From Dendrobium chrysotoxum (Eukaryota; Streptophyta; Magnoliopsida; Asparagales; Orchidaceae): a stretch of 64,000 nt of DNA. The notes beneath the pieces were generated by a model. That model saw only the letters and a list, made by a program, of their open reading frames with translations. It made no database searches and was not told the DNA's origin. The position numbers were made by a program, and so were the translations under genes. Of this stretch, positions 22,939-35,430 are shown one piece after another (the first letter of the stretch is position 1; each line of letters starts with the position of its first letter). The stretch covers positions 34,354,446 through 34,418,445 of the forward strand of contig CM034315.1 of the NCBI GenBank assembly GCA_019925795.1, given 5' to 3'.

Positions 22939-23066
22939 GGGAGATTTACATACATACTATTGTTATTTTATATATTAACATCTTAAATATTAATATTAGA
23001 GTTATATCATTTAAATTCTAAGTTTATCTCAAATCTACCACTCCATCTCCCGTAAAGCTCACATCT
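22939..23066 (+). repeat. Left terminal inverted repeat of the MULE
   Basis: Aligned by eye to the reverse complement of 33566-33705. Most positions match, with small indels (for example an extra CACTATATTGC-like stretch in the right copy). Confidence 0.8.
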
Positions 23067-23089
23067 TTTTTTTCTTTTTTTTTTTTGGC

Positions 23090-24292
23090 CCGGGGGGAGG
23101 GGAACCCCCAGATGGGCCTACACGTTTATTCAGGAAAAATAGTACACGATCCTTAAAGTGCCCTCAAGCTCAATAATGCTCAAACGAGCAACAAAAAAAA
23201 TCAAAAAAATTTAAGAGCTTGAGGTCCCTACCAAACAAAATTAAAAAATAATCTAGATACATTTTACGGTGCACAAAAATGAGCACCCAAAAATAATAAA
23301 AGGATCAAAAATCGGCAACCTGATCCAGCTTCCCTTCCAAAATGAGAGCACTATGAGCACATGCATTAAAAGGATTCTGCAAAACAGGATAAAGCACAAA
23401 ATAGACATAGCATAAATAGAAGTAAATTCTAGCAAGCAGACGGATCCAGTAGTTATGAGTCCAACAAGTTCTAAAGAACCCCATCCAACAAGTTCTAAAG
23501 AACCCCATCCAGATATTACACATCAGCAGAATACTAACCAAACAACAGCAGGCATACCACAATAGCCAGGCACGGTAAGGAAGAAGAAAATTACCAGTGA
23601 CAGTAACGAAATAATCCTATAGGAGAAACCGAACAGCAAGGCAACACAAATCCAGCTCAACAAAACCAGAAATCACAATCAAAGGCCAAGTATAACACTT
23701 AGAGGAGGACATAGCCCCTAAACGCAAGAGGCCAAAGCAACAAAGCTTAGAGTCACCAAAACCAATAACATCGAAGATCAAAATGCTCCAGAAAATAGAC
23801 CAGCACCACTTAGCAAAATCAGAAACACAAAAGCTCCAGAAAACCCCCACCAGGATCACCTCAAAACCCTCCATAACGGGGAAACAAAAGGCCACCAAGC
23901 AGCACAAGGGGTAAATGAAAGTTAATAAATAACCTAATTGGCAAACCCCAACAGCAAAATTACCACAACAGAACAAAACCGGATAACACAGCCAAATGGC
24001 CAGGCAAAAAACCTCATGAAGAATAAGATCCCCAAATAGCTAAAGACCACAACTGCAAAAAATAAAGCCACAAAACCCAGCAAAATCAAAAACCGAGAGG
24101 AACAAGGGCACCCCCAGCCGCAAAAGGCGAAGGACATCTAGGAAATGTATAAAGGAGTTCACCGAGAAACACAAAAAATTGACACCCAAAGAGAAACAAA
24201 GTAGAAAGAAGAACCAATCCAAGAGAGAAAACTACCAGCAGACTGAAAACGAAACAACCCCCAGGCCAAACAAGACCAACAAACTGACCACC
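23090..24292 (-). other. LINE 3' untranslated region
   Basis: No coding motif. It includes a 24-bp direct tandem duplication CCAACAAGTTCTAAAGAACC-CCAT at 23461-23508. The open frames here are Cys/Phe/Leu-rich and look like chance products of biased composition. Confidence 0.6.
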
Positions 24293-27200
24293 TTATGGCC
24301 TAATATAAGGAATACCAATTTTGTCTATTATTAAAAGCCCTTTTAAAGGAACAGGTAAGTTAGTAGTAGAAATATCAATAAAGCAATCCAAATCACATCC
24401 CCAATTGGCATGCCAATCAGCACAGACATTCCCCTCCTTATACACATGAGAAAAGGAAAAATTAATAAAGCTCAACAATTGTTTAATCTCCCTGGCAAGA
24501 TAAAAAAATGTAGGATTACACACGGAATCCTCAACAATATTTAAACATTGCAAACTAAAGGTATAGTCAAGTTCAATCCCAATGTTAGGAATATAAAGAG
24601 AAATACAAAGTCTGATCCCAAAAAGAAGAGCCGAGAGCTCAGCAAAGTTCACAATGCAATTTTGATTAGGGCCCATAAAGGCCATGATAATACTCCCATG
24701 ACTGTCCCTGATAAGCCAACCACACCCCGAGGTGGAACCTTTAATAACACCACCCACATTTAGTTTATAAGAATTATTAATGGGCTTGATCCAGTAAACA
24801 TACCTAGGTTCAGAAGGTGAGTGATCAACTTCCGACCTAAGGCCTAAATCAGAGGCAACAAAAAAGCAATTCTTAAAATTCTTGATAGAAAGCAAATTAG
24901 CAGAAAAAAGTCTCAGAACTTTATCTTTCACATTATTGATAATCTTGTGGTGGTTCATACGAACACCATTGAAAAGGGAATTATTCCTATCCATCCAAAG
25001 ATACCACAAAATGAGGGAGGGAATAACATTTCTAATATTACCCTTAGGCTTGATAAACCAATAGTTGAGCATAGCATTAATAGATAGATTAGCATTAAAG
25101 CAATTTAATTTGAAAATATCATCAATGCAAGTCCAAGTTCTAACAGCCAAAGGACCAGAAAGAAAGACAAGTTGCATATTCTCCACATGATAACAGCATT
25201 GGCATTTGGATGGCAAAATAAAACCTCTTTTAATTAAGTTGTCGTTAGTAGGGATAAACTTATGTAAAATATGCTAGACAAAAATAGTAATAGTAGAAGG
25301 AATACTTTTATGCTAGATCATGGAAAAATATTAGTAACAGCATTCTTGATTCTAAAGGCATGCCAAGCATCCTTAAGTCTAAAGGCCCCATCTTTGGATA
25401 AATTACATAATAATAAATCCTCTAAATCAGTGTTTAAAGGGAGGTAAAGAATTTGTTGGATAATAGAGCAAGGAATCACATTAGCAAGTTTATCATAATC
25501 CCAACAGTTATCAGTCATGAAAAAATTCACCTTAATCGCAGCAGTAGAAGAAGTGTTAGTAATAGAATCAATAGATTGATTACCCAACCAATGATCTTGC
25601 CAAAAGAAAATGTTTCCACCACCAAGCCCCCAAGAAAGATGAGGCTCAATAACCCATTTAATCTTGCACAGTCTCTGCCACACTTTAGAATCACCTTGGT
25701 TAAAAAAATAAATAGTGGGATGCTTACCCTCACAATATTTGACAAACATAAATTTAGCCCAAAGACTCACTTTAGCATGAAAGTTGTACCACAATTTGAA
25801 AGAAAAGCCATAGGTCAAATCAAACATACTCTTACAACCCAAGGCACCCTCATCCAACACACCACAACACTTGTCCCAAGTGGACCAGATAATTTTAGCA
25901 TTGTTATTGATCCCTTTCCAAAAAAATTTTTGATAAGCTTATCAATTCTATTACAAACAGTCTGAGTAGGCAGAGGAGTTTGTAAAGAATAAATAAGGAA
26001 GCAAAGAACACTCCTAATGAGAGTAAGCCTACGACCAAAACTTAAAAACTTAGAATCCCAGGACAGAAGTTTGTTTTGCACCGAAGTAAGCAAATCATAA
26101 AAAAGAAATGATTTCTTCCTACCTTTAAAAAGAGGAATCCCGAGATACTTAATAGGTTAATGAGCTTGCACAAAACTAGTCAGGGCTTTCATAGCCACAA
26201 TCCGAGCATTAGGCACTTTGTTGGAAGCAATAAAACAATACTTATGCTTGTTCAATGAAAGCCCACTAAAAATTTCAAAGTTATGTAAGAACCCCAAAAG
26301 TTTATTAATCCTATTAAGAGAAGCATTCATAAAAATAATAAAATCATCAGCAAAACATAAATGAGAAATAGGAAATCCTCCCAAGGTTCTAAAGTAGAGG
26401 CTAGGGTGATTCTCAATGAGGTTGGCAGGGCCTCTAAATAAATACTCAGCCGCAATAATAAAAAGGGCAAGAGAGGGTCACCCTATCTTACAACATGAGA
26501 GGATTTTAAAAAACTAGTACTTTTGTCATTAATAATAATCGAGAAATAGGATCCATCAATGTAATTCTTGATAAGATTGATAAAAAAAGAATTAAAACCA
26601 AATAAGTGCAAAATATTATAAAGAAAATTTCAATCAATGTTATCATAAGCCTTAGAAATGTCAAGCTTCATGATAATGTTACTACCTCTCACCCTAACAT
26701 CCAGGTCATGATAGAATTCTTAGGCCAATAGAATATTATCAGCAATAGCTCGACCTTTAACAAAACCCATTTGATAGGGAGAGATAATTTTAGGAAGAAT
26801 AAGAGTTAAGTGACTCATAAAAATTTTAGAAATCAACTTGCTAAAAAAAATGCAAAGGCTAATATGTCTAAAATCATTCCAATTACTAATAGCATTATTT
26901 TTGGGTATAAGAATAATAGAAGTAGAGGTAAAAAATTTAGGCATAGTGTGACCAGCAAAAAACTCCAAAACAGTAGAATATAGGTCAGTACTAATAATGT
27001 GCCAAGCTTTCTGAAAAAACTTAGTGGTAAAGCCATTTCGGACCAGCCATAGAGTCACCATTCATGCCATGAATAATCTCTTTTATTTCCTCTAAGGAAG
27101 GGGGGTTTAAAAAGGAAATCATTATCCTCAAGAGAAATAAGATTAGGGATAATAACGAGGTTATCAATATGGTCAGGAGTAAAATCCTTATTAAGACCTC

Positions 27201-28393
27201 TTTGAAAATGCTGAACCACTAAGTTAGCAATTTCCTCAACATCCACAGTAACAGAACCATCCTCATGATTAATTTTATGAATAGAGTTTTTAGCACATTT
27301 TCTCTTAACCAACGCATGAAAGTACTTGGAGTTATTATCACCTTCAACAAGGTGCTTCATCACCACTTTTTGTTTCCAAAAGACTTTCTCCTGAGCTTGT
27401 AATTTAAAAATACAATCTTTAGCCTCCCTAAGCAAGCTGAAATTATCATCATAAGGAACTAATTGACAGTTAAGCTCACAAGTATTCACTCTGTCTTCCA
27501 CATTCAATATATTGGCAAAAATATTTTTTAAAAATATTGTGATTCCACCAATTGATGATTTGCTTAAGTCTTTTTAGTTTAAACCAAAATCCTTTCATGC
27601 CAAGAATAGAATTAACAGGATGTAAGGGGGCATGCCAATTTTCCTGAACCACATGCACAAACAAGTCATAAAGTAACCACATATTTTAAAATCTAAACTG
27701 AGGCAAAGAACTCATACACCTAGTCTTAAGAGTAATTAACATAGGAGAATTATCATAAAGAGTTCTATTAAGATGCTCAATAGAAATAGAATTAAAAGAG
27801 TTAAGCCAACTATCATTAAATAAAACCCGATCCAACTGTTGTAATAAATGGTCATGGTTCCAAGTGAATTTATCACCAAAGAAACCAATGTCAACTAAAT
27901 TACAATCCATAATCATATTATTAAAGTCCTCCATAGAATGATAGATAGGGATAGATCCCCCAATCTGCTCAGAGGGGTATGAGATAGTGTTAAAATCACC
28001 ACCCACAAGCCAAGGCAAATTACAAATACTCAGAAAATTAGTGAGTTGCTCCCATAAAACTTTTCTAGTAATACGAAAAGAAGAAGCATAGATAAAAGAG
28101 GCACAATAATTCAAATTCAAAAATTTAATATTATAATGCAAGACTTGAGTAAAATCACCAATAACATCAATCCGAACCAGATCCTTCCATAAGACCCAAA
28201 TATTATTAGCAGAATTCGAGACAAAATACTGAAAGCCTAAAAATCTAGCAGTAATTTGAATTTTAGATGCATTAATTAGAAGTTCAAGCAACACGAGAAT
28301 AGAATTATTGTAAATGTGACATAAATTCTTAACCCTCAACCTAGGGGAGGAACAATCAATGCCCCTAACATTCCAAATAGTATATTTAAACAT
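24293..28393 (-). pseudogene. LINE ORF2: endonuclease, reverse transcriptase, RNase H
   Basis: The endonuclease starts at 28393 (MFKYTIWNVRGIDCSSPRLR) and includes WLVGGDFNTISYPSEQIGG. The connecting segment lies at 27682-27055 (KVVMKHLVEGDNNSKYFHAL). RT: FRHISLCIFFSKLISKI and GFVKGRAIADNILLA near 26900-26720, with the catalytic box as FADDFIIFM near 26345. The zinc-finger/linker portion is at 25860-25318. A plant-type RNase H lies at 25216-24293 (YKLNVGGVIKGSTSGCGWL, then VYKEGNVCADWHANWGC). In the RNase H the first catalytic aspartate is replaced, since family members read NVDG and this reads NVGG. At least four frame changes and several stops separate these pieces. Confidence 0.85.
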
Positions 28394-28402
28394 AAAAAAG
28401 AT

Positions 28403-30010
28403 CTAATGATGAGTTTGTGAGTGGGTAGCCCTAGGGGATTGTAAAATAAAATTCTTGTTTTTCCTTCCTCTCCTATTTTGAAACTTTATAAAGCTAGTAT
28501 CATTATCATCTTTGGCAAAACATTTAACACTAATATCCATATCCTTCGTGTCAGTAAACACATCACTATGATAATGAGAGTTAAAGGGGAGCTTACTAAC
28601 ATTGTTCTGGCCCACCTGCCTTACCATTTGAGGCCCATCATCCTCATCAAAAGTAAAGCCATCCTCCACAAGTTCTTTACTACTCAATACAATCCCCGCA
28701 TTTCCTTTCACGTTGCCCTAGGCATCCACCTCCTAAGCCATTTCACCCTCCTCCAGAGTATAGCCATCTCCCACAATTCCTTTACTACTCATGACAATGT
28801 CATCATTAACTTCAACCACCGCCTCCTAATCATTCACAATAGGTAGAGAAATAGCAGCATTAGTGAAATTGTTAGAGAGCATCATAAAATCCATATCAGG
28901 CAAATTTCTGTTAATAACACATGGAATAATAGAAGATGAGACATCATTATTTTGATAAGAAGTAATAGCCAACATTTGCTCATCCATATTTCCCTGTAGA
29001 TGAATAGGAACATCAACATTAAAAGGGGATAGTTCAGTGTGAACACTGGAAGAATGTGTTGGATCCTCAAAATTATCATGTGTTTTCGGAATATTTCCCG
29101 TAACCTCTACAATAATAGGAATTTGATGATCCTGAGAGGCCGAAATAACAGCATTTCTTTGTGGTTGTTTGGTAGAATCCTTCTCCTTACGAAGATGTGG
29201 ATGTAACCTGTAACACTCATTTATACCATGGCTATGCATTTTACAATGAGAATAAAAAATGGGTAAGTTTTTAATATCAACTTTTTAGAAATAACCATTT
29301 AACTCCGACCCAATCTAGATTTTATTTGGTTGTTTCTTAGATATATCCAACTCAACTAAAACTCGAGCCACAGATGGACAAGAAATGGAAGCCATAGCTT
29401 GGTTCGTTTGCAAAAGCCTACCAAAAATCGATGCCAGTCCAAATAAAACTTGGGAATTAAAAAAATGGAGTCTCAAATTCGAAAATGAGATCCACACAGG
29501 AGAAATAGGGGATTCCTCCTAAACATCAAAATTCGGAGTCCATTTGAGTAAACACATCTCACAACCTTGAATATAGTAAGATCTCCTTGAAAAAATTCGG
29601 CTGTAATCAAGATCATTTGAAAGTTGGATTGCAATATGCCTCTGATCCAAAAAATCGATATGAAAGGAACCCAAAAGCTTCAAGTTAACAAAAAATTTAT
29701 GAATTACATCAATATTCGGTCGCCGAAGAATAAATTTGCCAACCAACGTTAAAGTAAACGGAGCGGCCAGCTAAGAAACCATGGAATCATTGAACATCAA
29801 AGTAGGACAACCTTTAAATGCCATTTGAAAAAAGATAAGTTTAGCAGCCGAGGAACAAGGACCAGCCAAAACATCCTTAAAAGACCGAGATTTGCCATCA
29901 GGAAATGAAGAAGCAGATGGGATGGATGACGACGGAGTCATCATCTCCCAAAGCCAAAAAAAATGAAATGGAACCTCAAAATAAAATGCAGAAGGAATAG
30001 AGAAAGGCAT
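28403..30010 (-). pseudogene. LINE ORF1 (nucleic-acid-binding, DUF4283-like)
   Basis: One continuous frame interrupted only by stops. An N-terminal Ser/Pro-rich region precedes a DUF4283-like domain at 29746-29519 (VGKFILRRPNIDVIHKFF, then SRRSYYIQGCEMCLLKWTP). Next comes a PVWISFSNLRLHFF segment, then a zinc-knuckle remnant with HCKMHSHGINECYRLHPHLR near 29255-29190. The usual start is probably one of two adjacent Met codons at 29944/29941 rather than 30010. About seven stops are present, nearly all TAG, and no frameshift was found. It would package LINE RNA. Confidence 0.75.
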
Positions 30011-30209
30011 AGGAAAACAAATCTAAGAGAAACCTGCGAAAAAATCTAAGCTAGGAGATCAGAAAAAGTAGCACTCGAATGGAAACCCTAAATCGCCAAT
30101 GGGTCACCATAGAGCACAGGAGAGCCAACGTCTTCTTCCCCCTATTTCAAGGAGTGAGGTCTTAACTTTCAAGACCTCCTAGTGAAGCGAAGAAGGTGAG
30201 ATCACATCT

Positions 30210-30630
30210 AGAAGGAAGTTAGACTTCGCATCTCAGAAGGAAGGTGAGTTCTGTGTTACGGTCTATAATTTCTCGAGTGAGCAGTTGTGTGCTCTTAGCA
30301 ACCGACCATCTGAGTTGGTAGGGTTTGTGAAGGGTTATATTCGATTGTAGCAGCCAATCGTTCCCTGAAATCATAGTTACATCCATTTTTAGAATTTGAA
30401 TCCTATAATTTTATTTTGATAGCTAAAGATTTTTTTTCGAATTTGCAAAAATGAGGTATACGCTGCGCTAGGTTGCCTTGTCATTTTCCAACAAATCTAC
30501 TTTGCCTTGTTATTATCCATCTGAATTGATAGGGTATGAGGAATAAAATAATGCCGCATTGCTATATGTGCTTATTGTATTTTAATTGTCCAAATTTTGC
30601 ACTGTTTTGACAGATTTTGTACAGTTTTTA
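30210..30630. other. MULE internal non-coding sequence
   Basis: AT-rich; may hold the promoter or 5' UTR of the GRF frame that follows. No firm motif seen. Confidence 0.35.
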
Positions 30631-30886
30631 ATGAGTTCTTCAAATGCATCTGTTGTCAAAGTCAGGCGGCAGCATTCCCAAGCTTATTGACATTTCGCCT
30701 CAAATATGTCTTGTATACCTGCCACCGAGGACCTAATAGTGGAAGGCAATTTTATAGGTGCATTTATAATCGAAGTGATGATATTGCAATTACTTTAAAT
30801 GGGTAAATGAACAAGAAGAGACATCTTATGTCACATATTATGAATTTAAGGCCTTCGAGGCAAGGACTTCTAAGAAGCTTGACTAA
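30631..30886 (+). pseudogene. GRF-type zinc-finger small protein, frameshifted
   Basis: Starts MSSSNASVVKVRRQHSQAY, then after a shift reads LKYVLYTCHRGPNSGRQFYR-C, the hallmark GRF core (GR-FY-C). After a second shift it reads CNYFKWVNEQEETSYVTYYE and stops at TAA. GRF fingers bind nucleic acid, are found in topoisomerase 3 and AP endonuclease 2, and also occur as short plant proteins with only this domain. Here it lies inside the MULE on the strand opposite the transposase. It is either a captured host fragment or an accessory MULE gene. Two frame changes and a lost cysteine show it is dead. Confidence 0.65.
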
Positions 30887-31770
30887 ATTCTCTTGATGAT
30901 TAAAGTTTTTATTTCGATTGTTCTTATCGAAAGTACAATCTGAATTTATTATGGCTAGTACTGTGTTGTGTTGAGGTAGATTTTATGTAATGTTTTAGAG
31001 GACGATATGTGTTATATTTGTAGTTTGTTTTGTTATTGTCCAAGGTTAATAGTTCAAGCATTGTGTTTTCTTGAGCTTGCTTTTTGGCATGTATTGTAGT
31101 GATATGTTCTATCTTTACTGATTTTGTAAAATGAAAGAAAAATCTGATGTTTGTTAAGGAAATTTTGTATTTTGTTTAAAAAATTATGAAGTTAGTAGAT
31201 AGCTAAATGTTGTAGTTATGAACTTTAGCTTATTTATTACAGTGCATAAAAAAAATTTGAAACTTATTTCTTATAGTCTGTCCCGATAGCTTCAGTGTAA
31301 ATCTTCACTAGTGATATTTACAAGCCTGGAGCTTTAAAGTCTGTCCCTATTTCACAGCCTTCCGTAGTCTTTGTATTGCAGATCTTAAGTGAGAAACAAT
31401 GATTATGCTGCCATTCTTCAAATACAATAGCAGCAGCAGTCAAAAGGATGAATGGATCATGCATGAACTATGAACGACCATTTCTTCGAATACAATAGCA
31501 ACAACAGCATTTATTGGAAACCATGCATGACATTAACTATGATGGAAATGTAATAGAAGAATGGATAGTTTGATCTCATTGAACTTATACCATTTATAAA
31601 AATTTAAGAGAATGGATTTCTGAATGTTCTTGCATATGATAGAGCTGCTACATAAGAGAATGGATTTCCTCACTAATTATAGCATTGCCTTCAAGGCACA
31701 GTACACAACTATTTTTATTGTAAATTAAGAATATGCATTCAACTATATTTTAAGTAATAACAATGATTTT
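30887..31770. other. MULE internal spacer
   Basis: AT-rich. A short direct repeat containing TTCTTCRAATACAATAGCA occurs at about 31413 and 31489. No coding region is supported; part of the transposase C-terminus (SWIM region) would be expected here but is not recognised. Confidence 0.4.
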
Positions 31771-31775
31771 TGTTT

Positions 31776-33090
31776 TCATATTCTTCCACAAATGATGAAT
31801 ACAAACCCTATGCTCAGCTCCAAGATATACTTTTCTGATGGCATCGCACCTTTCTCCATGTCCGATATAAAAGAAAGAGGTTCTATGTTTGTACGAATGC
31901 TTTCTCCCAAGTTATGAAGTAACCATAACCATGTCTTCTTTGATTCAGCCTCAATAACATAAAAGCCTAAAGGGAATAAACTGTTATTACCGCCAAGTGA
32001 GATGGCTGATAAAAGCATACCTATGTGCTTGGCTTTGAGGTGGCATGCATCCAAACTGATAAGAGGTCAACAACCATATATGAATCCATCTGCACTCAAC
32101 TTGAAGCTAACATAAAATATCTAAAATTAATTGTCACGGTTGTCATAAATATATGTGATATGTGAACCAGGATTTATACCAAGCAGTTCAGCTCATAGTG
32201 TTGGCACCCATTTATAATTATTATATATAGAGCCAAATATACTATCATGAGCTTGCTCTCTTGACCTCCATAGCTTTATGTAAGGAAATAAAAGACCATC
32301 CTGTTTCTCTAAACTGTTGTTGATATATTTTGGAGGAATGCATGGATTCCTTTTGAACATCTCCTAAATCTCATTGGCAACTCATGCAGATGTGGCTAGT
32401 CCATTCCCAGCACGATTAATCCCAGGATAAGTGTGCACTCCATCAAGTCTCCTACCTTGAAAAGATTAAGTGTCTTCACACAGGGAGGCTCGAATTCTCC
32501 ATTGAAAAGCTTGATAAGAACATGTAGTGATAATACATTTCTTATCACTAGACCTTATCCTAACCCCAAAATTCTCCTTGATGGTAACTAATCGTAGAGC
32601 ATGCTTGAAACTTGTTGCATTAGAAAAAAGGTGCCAAGAGCTATATTTATAGAACATATAGTTGGAACACTAGAAATACCATCATATGGTTAATAGAACA
32701 TTTAACCATCTATTCAGAACTCACAACCTCCCTAAGATTAGAAATTGATTCATGTTCATCTACTTCTTATACTGTAATAACTATCTCGGCACACGTATTA
32801 TCATTGGATACTTTTACCAATTTAGTCACATCAATGTCAGAATTGATATCTTTGTATCCCTTTGGTGATGTACCATATATGTAATAATAAATATTATATG
32901 GATTCCCCTTGAGCCATGGACATATTCTAGCAATCTTTCCTCGAAGTGTGAAAATATTGAGTTATCCTTTCTCAAATTTCACAGTCCTTTGTTTGCCACC
33001 ATCATACCTCTTTTTATGTTGGTCATTTGCTTTGAACCCAAATTCCTCCAAACTTAAATGCAACAGAAATATACTCTTTTTGCTCTCCGC
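31776..33090 (-). pseudogene. MuDR/MULE transposase remnant
   Basis: Reading the minus strand, 33090-32720 resembles the PB1-like/N-terminal region. 32657-32466 is the MuDR DNA-binding domain (SFKHALRLVTIKENFGVRIR, then QWRIRASLCEDT). 32400-32100 is the helical linker (GVHTYPGINRAGNGLATSA, then TLAELLGINPGSH after a stop). 32054-31776 is the MULE catalytic domain (LDACHLKAKHIGMLLSAISL, then FISDMEKGAM), including the first acidic residue context LDAC and the D of SD-EKG. The C-terminal SWIM finger is missing. Several stops and shifts. It would have cut the element at its inverted repeats. Confidence 0.8.
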
Positions 33091-33565
33091 ATAAATTATT
33101 TATAGTTTTGTCACCATAAGCCAACAATATCAATGATAAAAATGTCTTTTAAAAATTTGTAAAGTCTTTTAAATGGATTATTCAGTAGTCACAAAATAGG
33201 TATTCTTGCAATACATCAATAACTGCTTGGAGTAAATGCACTATTTCCTTCAAAAATCTGCAAGAATAATCTCCTTCGTTATTGGCAAATCGAGCACTCA
33301 ACCCTATACTCTCAAGAAAATAATTTTGAATTACTTAATGAAGAACTTAGTCAGTATCTCACTGGAAGACAGTGCATGCTGGAAAGGAAAATGTAAGGTC
33401 GGTGAGAGGAGGATGTTCCAGAACAGAGCACGCTTAGTCGCTTGGATGAACATAAGAGGAAAGGAATTCGCGACAAGCTATATTTCATCATGCGAGGAGA
33501 CATTCGGGACACAGTTCGAGGGAAGTTAAGATGTAGTGCACGAAAGGGGGGTTTTGACGAGAGGA

Positions 33566-33705
33566 AGATGTCATGAGCTCTGCGGAAGACGGAGTGGTAG
33601 ATTTGAGGTAAACTTGGGATTTGGGTGGTATAAATGTAATATTAATATTTGAGGTGTTAGATATATAAAATAATAGCAATATAGTGGTATGTATGTAAAT
33701 CTCAC
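33566..33705 (-). repeat. Right terminal inverted repeat of the MULE
   Basis: Reverse complement begins GTGAGATTTACATACATACC and matches the left repeat; followed by TTAATAATA, the candidate target duplication. Confidence 0.8.
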
Positions 33706-33714
33706 TTAATAATA

Positions 33715-33949
33715 TTAGTGTTGCATTTTTCTTTTGAATCATGATTTAAAAATTAGAGCACGCCAGTCAGTCCATTATGGTGAGCCGATTGCGGTTAATT
33801 AAATCACTCTAAATAATCAGTTCTGCATCAAATGAACCATTTAACTCATCCAAATTTTATGAAACCATTATGTTTAAATTTTAAGCGAATAATCATCATT
33901 AATCAATGAGGTAAGAGCTAAGAGGTTAGGTCATACCCATTGAACCTCT
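33715..33949. other. Unassigned sequence right of the MULE
   Basis: AT-rich, no recognisable feature. Confidence 0.4.
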
Positions 33950-35430
33950 ACCCGGCCGCCGACTACTGTCGGACCTTCGCATGGTTGCTGCTATTATCAT
34001 TCCTCAACCCGATCACCGATCTCCGTCAAAACTCTATCATGCTGGCCATAGTCACCAAACCTTCATCCAACTTCTAACCATTGTTGAACCTCCACCCAAC
34101 TACCACCACCATCTAAACTCCACTAGACCTTCTCCCAACCACTATCACCAAACTTTTGACCTTTGTCGCCTACCAACCTTGATCCTTAGACCATTATCTC
34201 CAGAATACGGTGCTTCCAACCTCTATCACCCAACCATAATTATTCTAACTCCCGAGCATCCATACAAACTTTGACTCATAGTTGAATTAAGTGGCTCAAT
34301 GAGATAAATTAAATTAGCCCAAGATCGCTTGATCATTATATTATTTAGGCAAATAAATACTAGAGAAATGATTATGATCTAGGGGATCTATATGAGCCAT
34401 CCAATGCAACACACCAAATTTACTCTAGATCTTCTCCATATGTATAAAGCATGTCACTCCCAAAAATCTATAAATAGGCCTCCACTCTTTGCATGAGGGG
34501 AGGTTGGGACCCTTGGCTTGATATTGAAGGGAGCTCTAAGACTTAAAGAATCTCAGAGCTCTGCTTGAGTACCACTATTGGAAAACCATCACCACTCAGA
34601 CTCTACCACTAGACTTTCACTGGTTGATCATCATTGAATGTCCACCTACCCATAACCTTTAGACCTCAGCTTAGTTGCCAACACTGTACCTCTAACCGAC
34701 CATCTCCATTAGACCTGTGCCAGATCATCACCACTAAACCTCAACTTAATTGCCATCGCTAGGTCTATGCATAACCACCTCCATCTGACTTTCATGTAAC
34801 CATCGTCATCAGACCTTCAGTCTCCTAGCCTCCATAGAATCTTCCACCGATAACTGTCCCTCTAACCTCCATCTCCAGCTGATTATGATCCTTCTAACCT
34901 CCATCAATCATAGAATATGGTCCCTCAAACCTTAGTCACCCAACTACGCTATCTGACCTCCATCACTTGACTACGGTCCCTCCAACCACCATAACATGAC
35001 TACAGTTCCTTTGACCATCATCACCCTAATCACTATTGCTCAACTATAGCCCTTCTGACCACTATCGCCTGACTATAGTCATACAGTCCTCCATCACCCG
35101 ACTATGGCACTTAGACCACCATCACCTGACTATGCTCCTATCGACCTTAGTCACTCACAGACTATGGTCTCTTTGACCTCCATCGACTAACTACGAATCT
35201 CTTGACCATAATTGTCTGTTGGCCATGGTCCCTTCATCAACAGTTACTTGATAAGAATCTCTTTATTCATCATTTACTAACAATGATCCCTCTGACCTCT
35301 GTCACCTTACTAAGGTCCCTTCGACCTCAATCACCAAATTATGATCCCTCTGACTTCTATCACCTGACTACGGTCCCTTCAATCTCACTCACTAGACTAT
35401 AGTCCCTCCGACCACCATTGCATAACTACA
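33950..35430 (+). repeat. Degenerate minisatellite with core CCATCACC-GACTAYGGTCCCT
   Basis: Irregular units of roughly 30-50 bp repeat a word like CTCCATCACCTGACTACGGT or ACCACCATCACCTGACTATG many times. Units are too diverged for an exact count. A promoter-like TCTATAAATAGGCC sits within it at 34467. Probably a non-coding part of an old gypsy element whose gag fragment is at 55341-55780, but that link is inferred only from position. Confidence 0.6.
34469..34476 (+). promoter_or_regulatory. TATA-like box in the repeat region
   Basis: TATAAATAGG preceded by AT-rich sequence and followed by a relatively GC-rich leader (CATGAGGGGAGGTTGGGACCC), the look of an LTR promoter. Confidence 0.4.

Larger units (their letters stand above)
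23067..30198 (-). mobile_element. L1-type LINE, nearly full length, inactive
   Basis: On the minus strand: 5' end near 30198, ORF1 (30010-28403), ORF2 with endonuclease, RT and RNase H (28393-24293), a 1.2-kb 3' region, and a poly-A tail seen as TTTTTTTTCTTTTTTTTTTT at 23066-23089. AGCTCACATCT (23056-23066) and AGATCACATCT (30199-30209) form an 11-bp target duplication with one mismatch. It is inserted in the MULE. ORF2 has frameshifts and ORF1 has several stops. Confidence 0.85.
22939..33705 (-). mobile_element. Mutator-like element (MULE) with long terminal inverted repeats, carrying a nested LINE
   Basis: 22939-23066 and 33705-33566 are inverted copies of one another: both read G-GAGATTTACATACATAC at the outer edge and TCAAATCTACCACTCC about 90-120 bp in. 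Between them lie a MuDR-type transposase relic (minus strand), a GRF zinc-finger frame (plus strand) and a 7.1-kb LINE inserted at the inner edge of the left repeat. TTAATACCA (22930-22938) and TTAATAATA (33706-33714) are a plausible 9-bp target duplication with two mismatches. Without the LINE the element is about 3.6 kb. The transposase is decayed, so it is not autonomous. Confidence 0.8.

Noticed and set aside
23617..23976. 119-codon Cys/Phe/Leu-rich minus-strand frame
   Set aside because: Lies in the LINE 3' untranslated region after RNase H; composition artefact with no recognisable domain.
25453..25965. 170-codon plus-strand frame
   Set aside because: Antisense shadow of LINE ORF2, which is clearly supported on the other strand.
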